DNA of 64,000 bases, from positions 62,001 through 126,000 of the forward strand of contig NZ_KB892378.1 of assembly GCF_000373785.1 (NCBI RefSeq), given 5' to 3'. Of this stretch, positions 63,131 to 64,000 are shown piece by piece. This DNA comes from Erysipelothrix tonsillarum DSM 14972 (GTDB lineage Bacteria; Bacillota_I; Bacilli_A; Erysipelotrichales; Erysipelotrichaceae). Position 1 is the first letter of the stretch. Every line of letters begins with the position of its first letter. Position numbers and translations under genes: made by a program. Under the pieces are notes generated by a model. The model made no database searches, was not told the origin of the DNA, and was given only the letters and a program-made list of their open reading frames with translations.

Positions 63131-63529
63131 TTATTCTACAGCGATAAAGATCTCAATGCGTCCATCTTCATGATACTTTTCAAAATCAATTGTATAAGCG
63201 CGTTTGAGTGTTCCCGATTCTTCCATGGCCCAAATTGATTTCCATGTGTTTAAAACACCGTGTTCATCCGATGGATCCACGGCAAATACTTTGTAATCAT
63301 TGCGTTCATCAATTACGAGTAATTCACTGGTTTGTTCGTATTCTGTCGCAAGTCCTAAAGAATACATGCCTTTATAGTCCGTTTTATAGTCGGTATACAC
63401 TGCATACTTTGCCGCATCATAGTGCGGTAACGAAGTATCAAACCGTTCCCACATTCCTAAAAGCTTTTCTGTAAGCTCTGGATCATCAAAATTATGCGTA
63501 CGAATATCTTCTCTTATAAATAAATTCAT
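63131..63529 (-). CDS. GyrI-like effector-binding-domain protein
   Basis: 132 residues of the GyrI/AraC-effector-binding fold: MNLFIREDIRTHNFDDPELTEKLLGMWERF in parts, then YTDYKTDYKGMYSLGLATEYEQ and a C-terminal segment with YTIDFEKYHEDGRIEIFIAVE. It has no DNA-binding domain, so it is a stand-alone ligand-binding member. It sits between two BceB-like permease genes. A link to the permeases is suggested only by place. Confidence 0.75.
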   Translation of the reverse strand: MNLFIREDIRTHNFDDPELTEKLLGMWERFDTSLPHYDAAKYAVYTDYKTDYKGMYSLGLATEYEQTSELLVIDERNDYKVFAVDPSDEHGVLNTWKSIWAMEESGTLKRAYTIDFEKYHEDGRIEIFIAVE

Positions 63530-63573
63530 GGATAACTCCTTTTATACTACAACTATAATACAACATTCTATAA

Positions 63574-63602
63574 AAAAAACTAGATTAAATCTCTAGTTTC
63601 CT
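63574..63602 (-). terminator. terminator of the second permease gene
   Basis: AAACTAGA pairs with TCTAGTTT, T7 downstream on the minus strand, overlapping the stop codon. Confidence 0.75.
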
Positions 63603-64000
63603 TTAATAATTGACTTACTGCCTTTATAAGTGGCAATGAAGTAAATCAAGTAGATGATCAATACACCCGACACCGTTAAAATAGTAGGTATCAAACTGGT
63701 AGCTTTTAATCCCATTAAGTCGAGATTAATATTAACCGCCCGTATTCCAATATAAGAATGAATTAAGGCTATCGCCAAGGGAATGAAAAAGTAGAGTGCA
63801 TTTTGTTTAAAGATGGATTGATCCATCATCACATCGCTGGCACCAATTTTAGAAAGAACACGATAACGTTGTTGGTTATCATTTGCTTCCGAAAGTTGTT
63901 GTAACGCAAGGATTACACCGCTGCTAATTAAGAATACAACGCCCAAGTAAAGACCGATATAGGTAAACACAAGTTCAATTCCTAACAAGGATTCATACAA
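63593..64000 (-). CDS. BceB/FtsX-type ABC permease, C-terminal part (runs off the window)
   Basis: The 135 residues seen are the last three helices of an FtsX-type permease, with VILALQQLSEANDNQQRYRVLSKIGAS and a C-terminal IYLIYFIATYKGSKSIIKGN. They match the end of the 61035-63044 permease closely, so the two are paralogues. The start and any partner ATPase lie beyond base 64000. Confidence 0.88.
   Translation of the reverse strand: MYESLLGIELVFTYIGLYLGVVFLISSGVILALQQLSEANDNQQRYRVLSKIGASDVMMDQSIFKQNALYFFIPLAIALIHSYIGIRAVNINLDLMGLKATSLIPTILTVSGVLIIYLIYFIATYKGSKSIIKGN

Overview
The window reads as chromosome from a low-GC Gram-positive bacterium. The evidence is strong AGGAGG-type ribosome binding sites, an M-box and a tRNA-Trp T-box leader, an LPXTG-anchored surface nucleotidase, ECF transporter genes beside truA/rplM/rpsI, and Firmicutes-type S10/spc/alpha ribosomal gene order. 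Gene content is most like Erysipelotrichia (for example Erysipelothrix); that assignment is an inference from gene content, not a database result. There are no rRNA genes, IS elements, prophage or CRISPR arrays.

Layout. 1-8900 (minus strand): a broken gene at the edge, mgtA behind an M-box riboswitch, a metallo-hydrolase, an ABC exporter pair, a lipoprotein, a cyclase-family hydrolase, and trpP behind a T-box. 9100-24700 (mostly minus): murJ, tRNA-Arg, coaD, a candidate small RNA, flavodoxin, separated PTS IIB and IIA genes around a HerA-like ATPase, tRNA-Thr, a LURP-one-like gene (plus strand), a PPC/DUF296 gene, an ABC-F ATPase with an apparent translational attenuator, a deoxyribosyltransferase, two tandem Na/Pi cotransporters, a GNAT gene, dps, and seven tRNA-Ala/tRNA-Ile genes in four units. 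24779-28916: rpsI, rplM, truA, ecfT, ecfA2, ecfA1. 28933-37301: an accessory block (pepT, a YtxH-like protein, an LPXTG 5'-nucleotidase, an XRE regulator pair, and a PTS/MupG/kinase cassette) lying between ecfA1 and rplQ, which are neighbours in many Bacilli. 37773-57273: the translation block, rplQ back to rpsL, including rpoA, secY, adk, map, infA, tuf and fusA. 57487-64000: AI-2E family permease, thermonuclease, seven plus-strand tRNA genes (Ser, Asp, Gly repeated), an unknown membrane protein, and two BceB/FtsX-type permeases with an effector-binding protein between them.

How genes work together. The translation block makes ribosomal proteins, elongation factors, RNA polymerase alpha and the Sec channel, with structured leaders ahead of rpsL, rpsJ and rplM that are likely feedback sites. 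The cassette 33680-37301 is best read as amino-sugar or peptidoglycan-fragment salvage: PTS uptake with phosphorylation, hydrolysis by a MupG-type glycosidase, and phosphorylation of the freed sugar by a BadF/NagK-type kinase.

Most interesting signals: (1) a 6-codon leader ORF before the ABC-F gene whose codons can pair over 11 bp with the ABC-F Shine-Dalgarno sequence, the design of an inducible translational attenuator; (2) a near-perfect promoter followed by a ~150-nt terminated transcript with a CCUCC hairpin loop and no gene, a small-RNA candidate; (3) a second structured leader between the M-box terminator and mgtA, and a 51-codon membrane ORF overlapping the mgtA stop; (4) two 16-bp near-palindromes exactly 33 bp apart over the promoter of an XRE-regulator operon.
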